Below are positions 35,801 to 43,273 of a stretch of DNA of 64,000 nucleotides, piece after piece (within the stretch, counting starts at the first letter, position 1; the number at the start of each line of letters is the position of its first letter). Below the pieces are notes generated by a model. That model had not been told where the DNA came from. It ran no database searches and saw nothing but the letters and a program-made list of their open reading frames with translations. The translations under genes and the position numbers were made by a program. Source of the DNA: Owenia fusiformis. Lineage: Eukaryota > Annelida > Polychaeta > Sabellida > Oweniidae. The DNA lies in assembly GCA_903813345.2 (NCBI GenBank), contig CAIIXF020000009.1:33640740-33704739 (forward strand), in the 5' to 3' direction.

Positions 35801-37608
35801 TTTTTCTGCTGTGTGAAATTTTTCTGCTGGACAATTGTTAGTGATATAGTAAAGATTTTCGTCCATCAGTCAGCTTGTTTATCCATTCAAGAAATAGGGG
35901 GGGTTAAAAATTGAATTGGCAGGGAAACCAGATACAAATATCTCCAATTTTTGTCTTTTAATGGTTATTTAAGTGTACATTGTATTTATTGAGGTTTATT
36001 GACGAAGAAACCCAGATTTAGGAATATTTTGAAAGTTGGGATTTATTACCCTATGGTGTTGGTGTTTTCTCGTTTTTAGACGTCTACTAATCATGCACGG
36101 TTTTATGAGTATTTTTTTCATCATGGAGAGTGTATATCATTAAACAGTATATCTTTAGATAGCATATAAATGTTAATGAATTATTTTACAGGATTGATGA
36201 TGGGAAGTTTGAAGTGATGGGTCTGTATTCATCATTCCATATTGCACAACTTCAAGTTGGATTAGCAGAACCTTTACGACTGGGTCAAGGTCACAAGGTC
36301 GAGGTAAGAATACAATCAAGATCATAAGGATGACTTTATTATGACTGCTTCTTAGTCTTAAGGCTCTGGTAAGATAAGATTTGGGTCAAGGTCACATGGT
36401 CAAGATTTGTATACAATGACTATTTATTCGAGGTCAAAAGGTCAAAGATAGTTTAGTCACATGTTTGTTATAAACAAATATGCATGGAAACCTGGATTTT
36501 TTCTGATCCCATAAAAGGAGCCTTCCATGCCCATGTGCCCATGTGAGAAAAATATAAAGGGTAATTGAGTCTTCCAATTGCATGAAGATTAAGATATGAA
36601 AGAAACTATTTGCAATCATACTAACCAGAGAGAAATTCAACAGGATTCTAGGAGAAATTTGTGTTGCATATACTACTCAATAGTGTTACCCTTTGGAAGT
36701 CTAGCAATCACTTTTGTTATACTCTCTTCACATCTCTGAGAAATCTCTGAACTCGCCTACAAAGCTCTGCCAATTTCTAGATGTGTTTAGATACACAAAT
36801 ATATCTGAGTGGCCCTTGAGTGCTCTTTGATTGGTTGAACCACTAACTATGAATTGATTCTTTAAGTTAGAGTGCAATACACTAGCCTGTAATCTCAGGG
36901 TATGCAAGAATTTGAGCTAATGACTCTATAACAGGTGGTTGTTATATTAAGTCAAATGTAAAAGTGAAAATAAGAGAAGGTTTAAGCTTGTTATTGTGTG
37001 TGTATTATGTTTGTCAGTTCTAATGGGTACAGACATAAACAATTACAGAATAAATGATAAGCTAGTGTGTTTTTTATAAACATAAAGCAAGCATTTGACT
37101 CAATTTGACACTTAACACAAGTTCTGCTGTGGGTGGAAAAATATCTCAAGGAGTTTTTTGGATATTATGTAATTTCAGAAACCTCGGATTACACGCTCTT
37201 AGCAATATCGTGCAAAGCTGTAGTTTTTTCTCAAAAATAATCAATCACAATTACTTAATTTCAGTTTTCTTTGAAATTTTACGTTTGTTATTTTTTCTTT
37301 CAAAAGAGTGTGTTATTCACATTGAATTTTCAAAGTATTTGTAATGGGACATATATGAACATTAAAATCATGTTATTTGTCTAAAATATTTTCAAATGAT
37401 ATTTCCTACCACAACTAGGGGTGCCAATATGTATAAAAGAAATGGTAATATCAAACTCCACAACATAATTTCCCTGTTTCTATTTCAGATCACTCTAAGC
37501 GGAGGGAATGCCCCAATGCAGGTAGACGGAGAGCCTTGGGAGCAACATCCAGCAGATATTACAATAACATCCAATGGCCAGGCTACCATGCTTGAATATG
37601 CTGAATAA
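8734..37608 (+). CDS. DGKE: Diacylglycerol kinase epsilon, C-terminal seven exons
   Basis: Seven exons (8734-8879, 9593-9647, 15235-15348, 32423-32494, 35157-35281, 36192-36303, 37489-37608) join to 744 nt: 247 residues and a stop, with every junction in phase. The enzyme phosphorylates diacylglycerol to phosphatidic acid at membranes. Residues 1-48 hold the end of the catalytic domain with [17 protein letters not shown]. The rest is the DGK accessory domain: [57 protein letters not shown] and [11 protein letters not shown]. The protein stops about 16 residues after QVDGEPW, as expected for the short epsilon type, which lacks ankyrin repeats, SAM and PDZ-binding tails. The N-terminal helix, C1 domains and first half of the kinase domain (GGDGT motif) are not found in the window and should lie upstream of it. 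Two other genes lie antisense within the gene's likely span. Confidence 0.9.
9593..9647 (+). CDS. DGKE: DGKE 55-nt exon
   Basis: The acceptor is TTGATCCAG|GTGGAAG and the donor AGGAAG|GTAGGC. It completes the split Arg and reads [18 protein letters not shown], matching the DRWKV start of the linker between the catalytic and accessory domains of DGK-epsilon. It is too short to stand out as an open frame on its own. Confidence 0.82.
9993..11060 (+). repeat. Left inverted arm with tandem ~175 bp units
   Basis: After the outer conserved block (to about 10340), units recur with the order ACCTTAATAA, TCTCAAATGAGCTCAAGATG-like, TTGTCATAATATTCC, then ...AGATGTAGAAAATGATTGGA. Copies are visible around 10520-10680, 10680-10860 and 10860-11040. 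Confidence 0.7.
11119..11155. repeat. Perfect 12-bp stem hairpin
   Basis: GCAGCTTGGGTC at 11119-11130 and GACCCAAGCTGC at 11144-11155 form a perfect stem around a 13-base loop, just inside the left arm of the foldback element. Confidence 0.6.
12420..13205 (+). pseudogene. Decayed ORF core of the foldback element
   Basis: Plus-strand pieces, separated by stops and frameshifts, keep the order of a protein family that I recall as common in invertebrate genomes and linked to repeats. [19 protein letters not shown] and [13 protein letters not shown] (12420-12516) are followed by [16 protein letters not shown] (about 12541). Next come [11 protein letters not shown] (12662), matching HEEADTRLLLH, and NTVDFDVV (about 12715), matching .[25 protein letters not shown] (about 12850) matches LG.EKS.ALP.FHA.TGCD, and [12 protein letters not shown] follows near 12946. 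[16 protein letters not shown] (about 13155) matches the closing CKCKKA.L.CT.LC.C cysteine block. The original function is unknown; this copy is dead. Confidence 0.55.
13676..13938 (-). mobile_element. tRNA-derived SINE
   Basis: Read on the minus strand, the head GCCGGGTTGGCCTAGTGG contains a polymerase III A box (13916-13926). GGTTCAAACCC is a B box (13846-13856). The head has extra bases between the boxes (a partial duplication around CTTTTCAG), so it is not a working tRNA. The body holds a strong hairpin (CTGGCTAGAA / TTCTAGCCAG, about 13722-13749) and a second one at 13680-13711 (CAGTTCTTC / GAAGAACTG). It sits inside the foldback element. The 3' limit is approximate. Confidence 0.7.
13985..14160. 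repeat. ACAGTACTG palindrome cluster
   Basis: The palindromic words ACAGTACTG, ACAGTACTGT and CAGCTG, with CAGCACTGT variants, occur about ten times in 170 bases, in both orientations. It lies next to the right arm of the foldback element and could be a subterminal binding-site cluster. Confidence 0.45.
14165..15202 (-). repeat. Right inverted arm with tandem ~175 bp units
   Basis: Mirror of the left arm: TTATTAAGGTAAAATAAGGT occurs at about 14307, 14486 and 14659, each preceded by GAGCTCATTTGAG-like text. The outer block holds the complement of CAGGCGGGGAGGGGGTACAT. Confidence 0.7.
15235..15348 (+). CDS. DGKE: DGKE accessory-domain exon ([11 protein letters not shown])
   Basis: A 114-nt exon of 38 codons, phase 0/0, with acceptor ATTATTTCAG|ATGAAG and donor AATAAG|GTAAGAAT. 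It reads [20 protein letters not shown] followed by [18 protein letters not shown], close to the MNNYFSVGPDAL / SSRILNK block of vertebrate DGK-epsilon. The right end of the large foldback element lies 32 bases upstream, so most of the branch-point region is element-derived. Confidence 0.88.
15436..15520 (+). repeat. Single mariner-type end
   Basis: TACAGGGTGTCCCAAAAGTT resembles a mariner terminal repeat. I find no partner end before the Helitron-like element at 15826, so this is probably a truncated copy. Confidence 0.4.
15826..19288 (+). mobile_element. Helitron-like nonautonomous elements with ~448 bp tandem units
   Basis: The 5' end is a GC-rich hairpin (AGGAGGCCCC ... GGGGCCTCCT), present twice 50 bases apart (15826-15850, 15876-15900). 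Two tandem bodies each end GGGCCTCC, then the hairpin AAGATTGCTTGCAATCTT (16961-16978; 19239-19256), then CTAGT (16985-16989; 19284-19288). A 3' hairpin a few bases before CTRRT is the Helitron terminus. The second body has ~448 bp units with AAGGTCAAAGGTCAAGGTCA at about 17531, 17979, 18424 and, diverged, 18869. No Rep/helicase is present. Confidence 0.6.
16040..18900. promoter_or_regulatory. Dense AGGTCA direct repeats (nuclear-receptor half-sites)
   Basis: AGGTCAAAGGTCA (DR1) and AGGTCAAGGTCA (DR0) occur at about 16040, 16466, 17117, 17532, 17980 and 18425, and in the opposite orientation as TGACCTTTGACCT at about 16773, 17405, 17839 and 18286. TCAAGGTCA extended half-sites are included. 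DR1 is the known consensus for RXR, HNF4 and COUP-type receptors. Binding in this genome is an inference. Confidence 0.35.
19798..20125. mobile_element. Mariner-type MITE with long TIRs
   Basis: The ends are TACAGGGTGG and CCACCCTGTA. The arms match for about 60 bases (AATGGGACACT, TTTCAAAAATAGATATTGAT and their complements near 20068-20108). No ORF. It ends 180 bases beyond the lectin stop codon, so it may lie in or near that gene's 3'UTR. Confidence 0.75.
20306..20517 (-). CDS. C-type lectin exon: Ca-binding loop and C-terminus
   Basis: The acceptor is TCACAAATAG|GTGGTAATG. The exon encodes [50 protein letters not shown] and the stop. The QPD and WND motifs mark the carbohydrate and Ca sites. 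Confidence 0.86.
20306..21922 (-). CDS. Secreted C-type lectin, two exons, nested in a DGKE intron
   Basis: Exons 21922-21568 (355 nt) and 20517-20306 (212 nt) join in phase 1 to a 188-residue protein. It begins [20 protein letters not shown], a likely signal peptide ending near SMSA. A short heptad-like Ile/Leu/Lys stretch follows (about residues 27-43), then one C-type lectin domain from [15 protein letters not shown] to SICEINLI. Six domain cysteines are at conserved places. The joined [17 protein letters not shown] block fits the fold. QPD is the motif linked with galactose-type binding (EPN marks mannose), and WNDFNC supplies the other Ca ligands, so a Ca-dependent galactose-binding secreted lectin is inferred. 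The exact AG before the ATG at 21922 suggests an upstream 5'UTR exon. It lies antisense in the DGKE intron 15349-32422. Confidence 0.85.
20927..21245. mobile_element. Foldback MITE in the lectin intron
   Basis: Two ~125-base arms (with CTTTCCGAACCTTGTTGGAA, CAACATGTTTTTAGACCTCT and TACAAAGGAATTTTTGATTG on the left, complements on the right from about 21115) surround a short A-rich centre. A transcript would fold into a long hairpin. Confidence 0.72.
21568..21922 (-). CDS. C-type lectin exon: signal peptide, stalk, first half of domain
   Basis: Acceptor-like TTATTATTGCAG directly precedes the ATG, and the donor is GGACAG|GTAAATAT. It includes [19 protein letters not shown], the helix-2 region of the lectin fold. 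Translation past the donor into [10 protein letters not shown] is intron readthrough. Confidence 0.85.
22981..23114. repeat. Long hairpin with ~57-bp arms
   Basis: TCCTATATGAGGTTCAAGAT through AACATATCTGCC is mirrored after a short loop (GAGCCATGGCTC, itself a palindrome) by GGTGGATATATT through AACCAACTATAGGA. Arms match with few mismatches. It could be a MITE or a small-RNA precursor. Confidence 0.6.
23219..23241. repeat. Short near-perfect palindrome
   Basis: GGGCAGATATA and ATATATCTGCCC form 11-bp arms; ATATCTGCCCAC recurs at 23262-23273. It is related to the ATCTGCC tip of the hairpin just upstream. Confidence 0.5.
23429..24636 (+). mobile_element. Terminal-hairpin minisatellite element, copy 1
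   Basis: The start ATCCCATCGAACGAAGTTCG folds back on itself (with GGAGGGAT), followed by a CCGT/ACGT run. Four or so ~130-155 bp units follow with GGAGCGATTTTGTTCATATT, GGCACACTGTC and GAAGGCGGCCATTTTGAAAA. The end GTTCGATGGGAT is complementary to the start, followed by the conserved tail TTCGCTACGCTTTGGCGTTG up to TGGTTTT. It is the same family and strand as 37801-38927. Confidence 0.75.
25440..25595 (+). mobile_element. LINE-like 3' end with (AAATA)n tail
   Basis: The text GGGACCTAAGGACCCATGTG and CCACTGCTGTAAAAG, followed by AAATAAATAAATAAAAATAA at about 25554, resembles the 3' end of a non-LTR retrotransposon. The frame before it (25250-25438) is short and I cannot match it to reverse transcriptase. 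Confidence 0.35.
29142..29316. repeat. AAACCTGT...GTTCCACT repeat, copy 2
   Basis: Starts ACAGTGAAACCTGT and ends GTTCCACTTAGACAGGTTTT followed by ACTG, with TAGAACACCTC and GTGGAACAC words within. The most symmetric of the four copies. Confidence 0.65.
32286..32400 (+). repeat. TGTCACCACC-type element end
   Basis: TGTCACCACCAGAAGTGGTGA forms a terminal hairpin and is followed by GCGGTCTGTGTCTGT, the same plan as the start of 5038-6456. No matching right end is clear before the DGKE exon at 32423. It may be truncated. Confidence 0.4.
32423..32494 (+). CDS. DGKE: DGKE 72-nt exon (YGTKD)
   Basis: A 24-codon exon, phase 0/0, with acceptor GTGCTTGCAG|TTCTGG and donor CTCAAG|GTAATACC. It encodes [20 protein letters not shown] then TKLK; the family has YLFYGTKDCLVQECKDL here. 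It sits behind a 17,074-base intron. Confidence 0.85.
32495..35156. other. DGKE intron, nothing further seen
   Basis: 2.7 kb of A+T-rich sequence between two DGKE exons. I see no repeat ends or exons that I can support. Confidence 0.6.
35157..35281 (+). CDS. DGKE: DGKE exon (WGGGC)
   Basis: A 125-nt exon with acceptor GCTTTTTAG|GTTGTG and donor CCAAG|GTAATAAG, ending in phase 2. It encodes [20 protein letters not shown] followed by [12 protein letters not shown]. The LNI.xWGGGCR.W block is diagnostic of the DGK accessory domain. Confidence 0.88.
35282..37488. other. Last DGKE introns
   Basis: Introns 35282-36191 and 36304-37488 (with the exon 36192-36303 between). They contain only A+T-rich text; GGTCAAGGTCACA at about 36381 and GAGGTCAAAAGGTCAAAG at about 36429 repeat the AGGTCA theme. 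Confidence 0.5.
36192..36303 (+). CDS. DGKE: DGKE exon ([11 protein letters not shown])
   Basis: A 112-nt exon with acceptor TTATTTTACAG|GATTG and donor GTCGAG|GTAAGAAT. It reads [20 protein letters not shown] then [17 protein letters not shown], the penultimate strand-rich block of the accessory domain. Confidence 0.88.
37489..37608 (+). CDS. DGKE: DGKE terminal coding exon
   Basis: The acceptor is TTTCTATTTCAG|ATCACT. It encodes [20 protein letters not shown] and ends [10 protein letters not shown] before TAA at 37606-37608. QVDGEPW is near-invariant in DGKs. The tail is about 20 residues shorter than the human epsilon tail. Confidence 0.88.
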   Translation: MTLSGGNAPMQVDGEPWEQHPADITITSNGQATMLEYAE

Positions 37609-37800
37609 ACTCTTGGATAACAGTTTGTTTTGCATCAAATCTCTGGTCACAAGGGATTGGGCAGTTTTGCAATCTCACAGGAAAATGTTGAAAAAGGCAG
37701 ATCATCAAGTCAATGTAATGTTTTGATTTTGAACTATACGTATGCTCCTATAATGTGTAAATATCCACATAAAAATGTGAACAGTATTTACTGTTTTTTT

Positions 37801-38927
37801 ATCCCATCGAACGAAGTTCGGAGGGATATAGGGAACGCCTCCATCCGTCTGTCCGTCCGTACTCCGTACGTACATCTGTACGTCCGTCCGTCCGTCCGTC
37901 CGTCCGGGCAATAACTCAAATACCGTTGGCCCGATTTTATTCATATTTTGTACACATATATCCTATGGGGGTAGAAGTTCTGCTCGAAAGCCGATTTTCA
38001 AAATGGCCGCTCATTTAAAAATGGCGGCCATTTTAGTGCCGATTTTACAGTAATTTAGGTGCAATATGTAAAACTGTAATAGCAATATGTTTTAAATGTA
38101 AAAAAAATTATATAGGACATTAATAAAGCTAGAAATGTAGATATTAAAAAAGCACATGGCAGCCATCTTGAAAAATGGCGGCCTTTACTCGTTAATTTAC
38201 GATTTTTGCTGTAACTTGAAAAGTAGTGGAGCGATTTTGTTCATATTTGGTATGTGAATACTATAAGCATGGCACACTGTCTAATGACACTTTTGGTAGA
38301 AGGCGGCCATTTTGAAAAATGGCGGATATTTTGAAAAATGGCGGCCATTTTAACTTATTTTACTAAAACTCGAAAAGTAGTGAAGCGATTTTGTTCATAT
38401 TTGGTATGTGAATACATATAAGCATGGCACACTGTCTAATGACACTTTTGGTAGAGGGCGGTCATTTTTTAAAATGGCCGCCATTTTAACGTATTTAACT
38501 ATAACTCGAAAAGTAGTGGAGCGATTTTGTTCATATTCGGTATGTGAATACTGTAAGCATGGCACACTGTCTAATGACACTTTTGGTAGAAGGTGGCCAT
38601 TTTGAAAAATGGCCGCCATTTTAACGTATTTTACTATAACTCGAAAAGTAGTAGAGCGATTTTGTTCATATTTGGTATGTGAATATTATAAGCATGGCAC
38701 ACTGTCTAATGACACTTTTGGTAGAAGGCGGCCATTTTTCAAAATGGCCACCATTTTAACGTATTTTACTATAACTCGAAAAGTAGTAGAGCGATTTTGT
38801 TCATATTTGGTATGTGAATATTATAAGCATGGCACACTGTCTAATGACACTTTTGGTAGAAGGTGCCCCTTTTGAAAAATGTTCGATGTGATTCGCTACG
38901 CTTTGGCGTTGCCGTTGTTCTGGTTTT
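37801..38927 (+). mobile_element. Terminal-hairpin minisatellite element, copy 2
   Basis: Same start, CCGT run, ~130-155 bp units (five or more) and tail as copy 1; here the 3' inner repeat reads GTTCGATGTGAT. It starts 192 bases after the DGKE stop codon and probably forms part of its 3'UTR or terminator region. Long frames on both strands here come from the repeats. Confidence 0.75.
38122..38127 (+). promoter_or_regulatory. Candidate DGKE polyadenylation signal inside a repeat
   Basis: This is the first AATAAA I see after the DGKE stop codon. It lies in repeat copy 37801-38927. The sister copy at 23429-24636 has AATAATG at the matching place, so the signal is specific to this copy. Use as the real 3' end is unproven. 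Confidence 0.25.
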
Positions 38928-39808
38928 GTTTTTATTGGTAATTATGATTGTGAGAGTTACATAAAAATCTCATCAAGTGAATCTACCTTATACAAGACTC
39001 ATAAATATATTACATGTAGTAAAGCAATGTAACAGTATGAGTAGAGAAATGTTGCACATAACTTTAATTGCCATCATTTACAACAGACAGGGTACCATAA
39101 TAGAGTGTATTGGATGCAATGACACGCATCATGATAATCAATTTTGAAAGCCAAAGAAAAATCAGTTTTAGAAAAAATATTAGTAATTAAGAAAAAACAT
39201 GCAAGGGCTTAAATGTTCAATTAAAAGTTATGAAACATTGTTATCCATTGTATAATTGACCAGCAAGTGACAAACATAAAGGAGGAGAAGACTCCTTTAG
39301 AAGACTGGGGACCAATTGAAGCTTCAACTTGAAGCCTTTGCCATAATACAAAAGAAATAGTCATTCCATAATGTGATGTGATAAAGAGAGTTTTGAAAGA
39401 GAATTCCGTAACAAAATGGTGTTAAGATACTGTTTAGATATAAAGGATCAATCTTGGAACTATCTTGAAAATTTTTAAACCCATACAAATGATTGAGCTT
39501 ATACCTATACATACATACTGTATAGGTATCATGACGCATACCAAAAGAGGTTTTTTGGGCATATTACCTCATATTGATTTATTCACGAAATAGACTGTTC
39601 ATTGAAATGTTTAATAATGATTGTATCAGCACATAATGGATATTCAGTGTATTAGCTTTAGTCATTTTATATTTATGTACATGTTTGTGTTATGTAGGCT
39701 ACCGTCCATGTAAGATTCCAGCAATCTGTTTTTACCAAATATTGTGTTTTTAACATAACATATTTTTATTCTTGTTTTTATTATTTATTGCCAAGAGATG
39801 CGGATTAC

Positions 39809-39973
39809 ATGAGGAAGGAATTAAATGTAAGAATGTTACTTGACAATGATGTAAATAATCATGCAAAAACTCATAGATATGCACAAAAAATATCTGAAGA
39901 TTTTGGTTATTGTATTGCTAAAAAAGCTCAGGAAATGGAGGATGGTAACATATTCCATGAGTCAAGGAAGTGA
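39809..39973 (+). CDS. Short hypothetical ORF, possible exon or relic
   Basis: A 54-codon frame starts MRKELNVRMLLDNDVNNHAK and ends FHESRK before TGA. It is hydrophilic with mixed codons and has GAGAG|ATG-like purines upstream. I recognise no family. It may be part of a retroelement relic, a retroposed fragment, or chance. Confidence 0.2.
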   Translation: MRKELNVRMLLDNDVNNHAKTHRYAQKISEDFGYCIAKKAQEMEDGNIFHESRK

Positions 39974-40982
39974 TGCACCCTCCCCTCTGTAATGTTGCAT
40001 TGTGGGTCATCAATGAAAATCTCTGCATATATTTAGCTCTGAGAAAAGTAAACTCAAACAGTTTTGGAACCCAATGAGAAAAATATTAATTGAATTAGTT
40101 TCAAAACTTAAATGAAAATGTACTTTCTTTAATTAGCTAACTTAACTAATTTGATAATTAGATTATAGATTATAATTTACAAAGATTTGTTCTTATTCAG
40201 GTATACGGTCATATTCAATATTAATTCTGTATGGGAACATCTCTATGAAGTAAAGATTTTAATATGAAAAACTAATTCCACGACATGTACATTTATTTTA
40301 ACATATTTTTTAAAATGAATTGAGAACTTGCTGAAAAGTATGTTTACATTAGACAGATGTCTTTCTGTTGTCGTTATAATCTGGATGTATCATGTTTTTT
40401 TTATTATGTTGTGGTATTTGTAATCTTTATTTGTAGTGCAATACTTACATATGCAATGTACTATACCACTATCTGAGTCATACTCTATGTAACTTATATC
40501 AATGCAGGGTTCAAGGAATAACATTACCCATGATACTGTGTGATACTCTGGTGATCCTTACATTTAACGATGAAAAACAAGAGACGTCGTATATCTAGTC
40601 TCTGCTTCTACCTCACTTTTTAAGGTGAGGTGGAGGTGAAGTATATAGGGGAGGTAGCCTTAAAAGCTTTAGTCAAACCTATAAGAGTGGCACACAGTAT
40701 TAAAGGTGCCAACAATCTGTTTTATCCTACTTTGTGAATATGCATATAAATGTTCCGATAATATATACATATACCATGCCTTAATGTTGTACATGCATAT
40801 TATATTCAAGTTTTGAATGTTTTGTACAAGTATTCGATAATAATATTGTAATATACATTGGTGTTGTTCCTTGAATGACAACATAAAAGTCATTTAAAGA
40901 AATAAATGATCCACAAGACTATTTTTGTTGTACATTAAGAAGGTTATTTTGAGCTACTTTGGTAGCATTATACTTTTCATAC

Positions 40983-41347
40983 ACCCTGTAGTCTGACTCT
41001 CTAAATAATAAAATTTCAGTCTGAACACCATGTTATCTGACTCTATGTTATGATAAAGTTTGCTGGGGACAACCTGTAGTTTATTTCTGTCTTATTTTAA
41101 GACTTATTCTGGACACCCTAGAGACAGCATGTTATTTAAAGGCACGTTCTGAACACTCTGTAGACAGTATATTATTTTTTTAAGGCATCTTCTGGACACC
41201 CTGTAGACAGCATGTTATTTTAATGTATGTTCTGAACACTCTGTAGACAGTTGTTATTTTAAGGCATGTTCTGGACACCCTGTAGACAGCATGTTATTTT
41301 AATGTATGTTCTGGACACTCTGTAGACATCGTGTTATGATAAGGCTT
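40983..41347 (+). repeat. Minisatellite, ~58 bp units in dimers
   Basis: Units pair TTCTGGACACCCTGTAGACA, GCATGTTATTTTAATGTATG with TTCTGAACACTCTGTAGACA, GTTATTTTAAGGCATG. The two types alternate, giving a ~115 bp higher-order repeat. Early units (from 40983) are diverged. Confidence 0.7.
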
Positions 41348-43076
41348 GTGGTCATAGCTAAAGGTCACACATCTCTGACACAGAAGAAGACCATCTTCTT
41401 ATAATTAAAACAACATGTAAACTGACTGAAACTTTACCCTTCTATCTGTCTTAGGATTATTAACACAATTTTGAAGATTTATTTTTCTATGGGCTACTGT
41501 AAAATTGCAAAGATTGACAATTTACAATCATAACTGCAAAAATTGAATAATTATTCTGAAGTTTGCCATCAAAAGTGCTATACATTCTGTCCATTTCTTC
41601 CTTCCCGATGAATGCACCCAACCTCTCTTGCGAGGGAAGAAGTTTGATTTGCACAGATAAATTGAAATTACTCTGACCAACAAGTGACTTTAATTTGTCA
41701 TTTTTTCTTCAGATTCCAGTGATATACTAATTATGTTTTGCAATCTGAGTTTTTTAGCCCTTCCATCAAATTAGAGCAATTTAGCAAGCAATCTATCTTG
41801 ATCTGTTGATATAGGATATTGATATGTTTTCTCAGAAGTATTTATTTCATTTGCTTAACTGAGGGTGTATTGTCATAGAGGTGACAGTTTATTTGATAAG
41901 AATGAAACATGTACATGATAAAAATGCCATTAATAGGGTATGTTAACTTAAAATGTTAACAATCTTTTCTTGATCTTGTGAGTCTATAAACATACCTTTC
42001 TTTCCATAAAGTTTCTGTGATGCGGCTGTTTTACTATTGCCATTCAAAAAAGCTGCCCCCTCTGACTCACATGCACAATTCAACCATCTCGAGCTACTTT
42101 CCTAATATAAAATTATTTTTGCCTTGGTGAAATTTAAATCCTATGTTTTTGACTGCAGAATAATGGCCTCAGAAACTACAGATTGAATAAGAGGGGATCA
42201 CATTTTGAATCTGAAAAAATATTTTCATGCTTGTGCGGAAAAAAAACAAAAAAAGGGCCCAAATTTTAAATATTTAATGCCCATTTTCTTGATAATTTGG
42301 CTTAAAATTAAAAATAAGGCCTATTGCTGTCCAAAAAGGCCCGCTAATTAAAATTGTTTTGGGCCAAACTTTTTTCTGGCAGTGGATACAACAATTAAGG
42401 CATTTTGACTAAAATTGGAAACAGGACAGATGCAATGTGGGGGTGCAAAGTTTAGTCTAGCCTAGGGTTGACAACTGGTCATGTCTTCTTAGTGTTTCCC
42501 CACTATTTGTTGATGGGACAATTATACACCAATAGTGCAGCAATTATCTGCTACAACACACTTGCTTTTGGCTCTGCACTGACTCACTGCTTATTACAAG
42601 AGACAGACCATGCTACCCACTCATAAAATCACACAATGGTTACATTTTAAAACTATGAATTAAAGTAAAATCGAGGAATTGGCAATGTATGGAATCAACT
42701 GTGCTTCGTGTATGCAGGTGGAAATAAAGAGAAAAGCAGGGAAACAACAACTTTCTTTCAAATTAAAGAGGAATTTTGTGGAATATGCATGATCAGATTG
42801 ATATTTTCAGAAAGGGAGAGGGATCTTTCATCTCAAGAGTGTTGACAAATATCCACTGGATCAAACTTCCAAAGCATACATAACAAATTAAAATTCCCCT
42901 TCAAAAATTAGTTAGGGATGTTTTGTTATGAGATTTGGAAGTTGAGGTTATAGTTTTTAATCTTCAATGTTTCTGTTCATGTTTATATCATGGTTATTTC
43001 ATGCCTTTTCCATGTCAGCATCTCATTTTCCTATATTCTATATTTGTTTGTCACATAAAACCTTTATGACAATCAT

Positions 43077-43273
43077 CAGTGGCAGACAGGGGGGGTTCCT
43101 AAGGCCCCAAAATCTTTTCCCCATGCAAACTGGGCAATTTAGATAACAAACTGAAATAACCGGGCATTATTCTCTAATTTTGGGCATTACTGGGAATTAT
43201 TTTAATTCCAAGCTTAATTTTAAAGAACGATTTTGCCCCCTCCCCTCATGATCTTTAGGACCACCCCTGACCA
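43077..43273. repeat. hAT-like MITE, weak
   Basis: CAGTGGCAGACAGGGGGGGT opens the unit, and CTTTAGGACCACCCCTGACC closes it with partial complementarity (GGTTCCTAAG / CTTTAGGACC). CAGTGG is a common hAT terminus. The right end is degraded. Confidence 0.4.

Noticed and set aside
38395-38875. Long frames on both strands in the 37.8-38.9 kb repeat
   Set aside because: They repeat with the minisatellite unit and occur on both strands, so they come from the period, not from coding.
40983-41347. CRISPR-like array
   Set aside because: The spacers are not unique and the whole unit repeats; this is a eukaryotic minisatellite.
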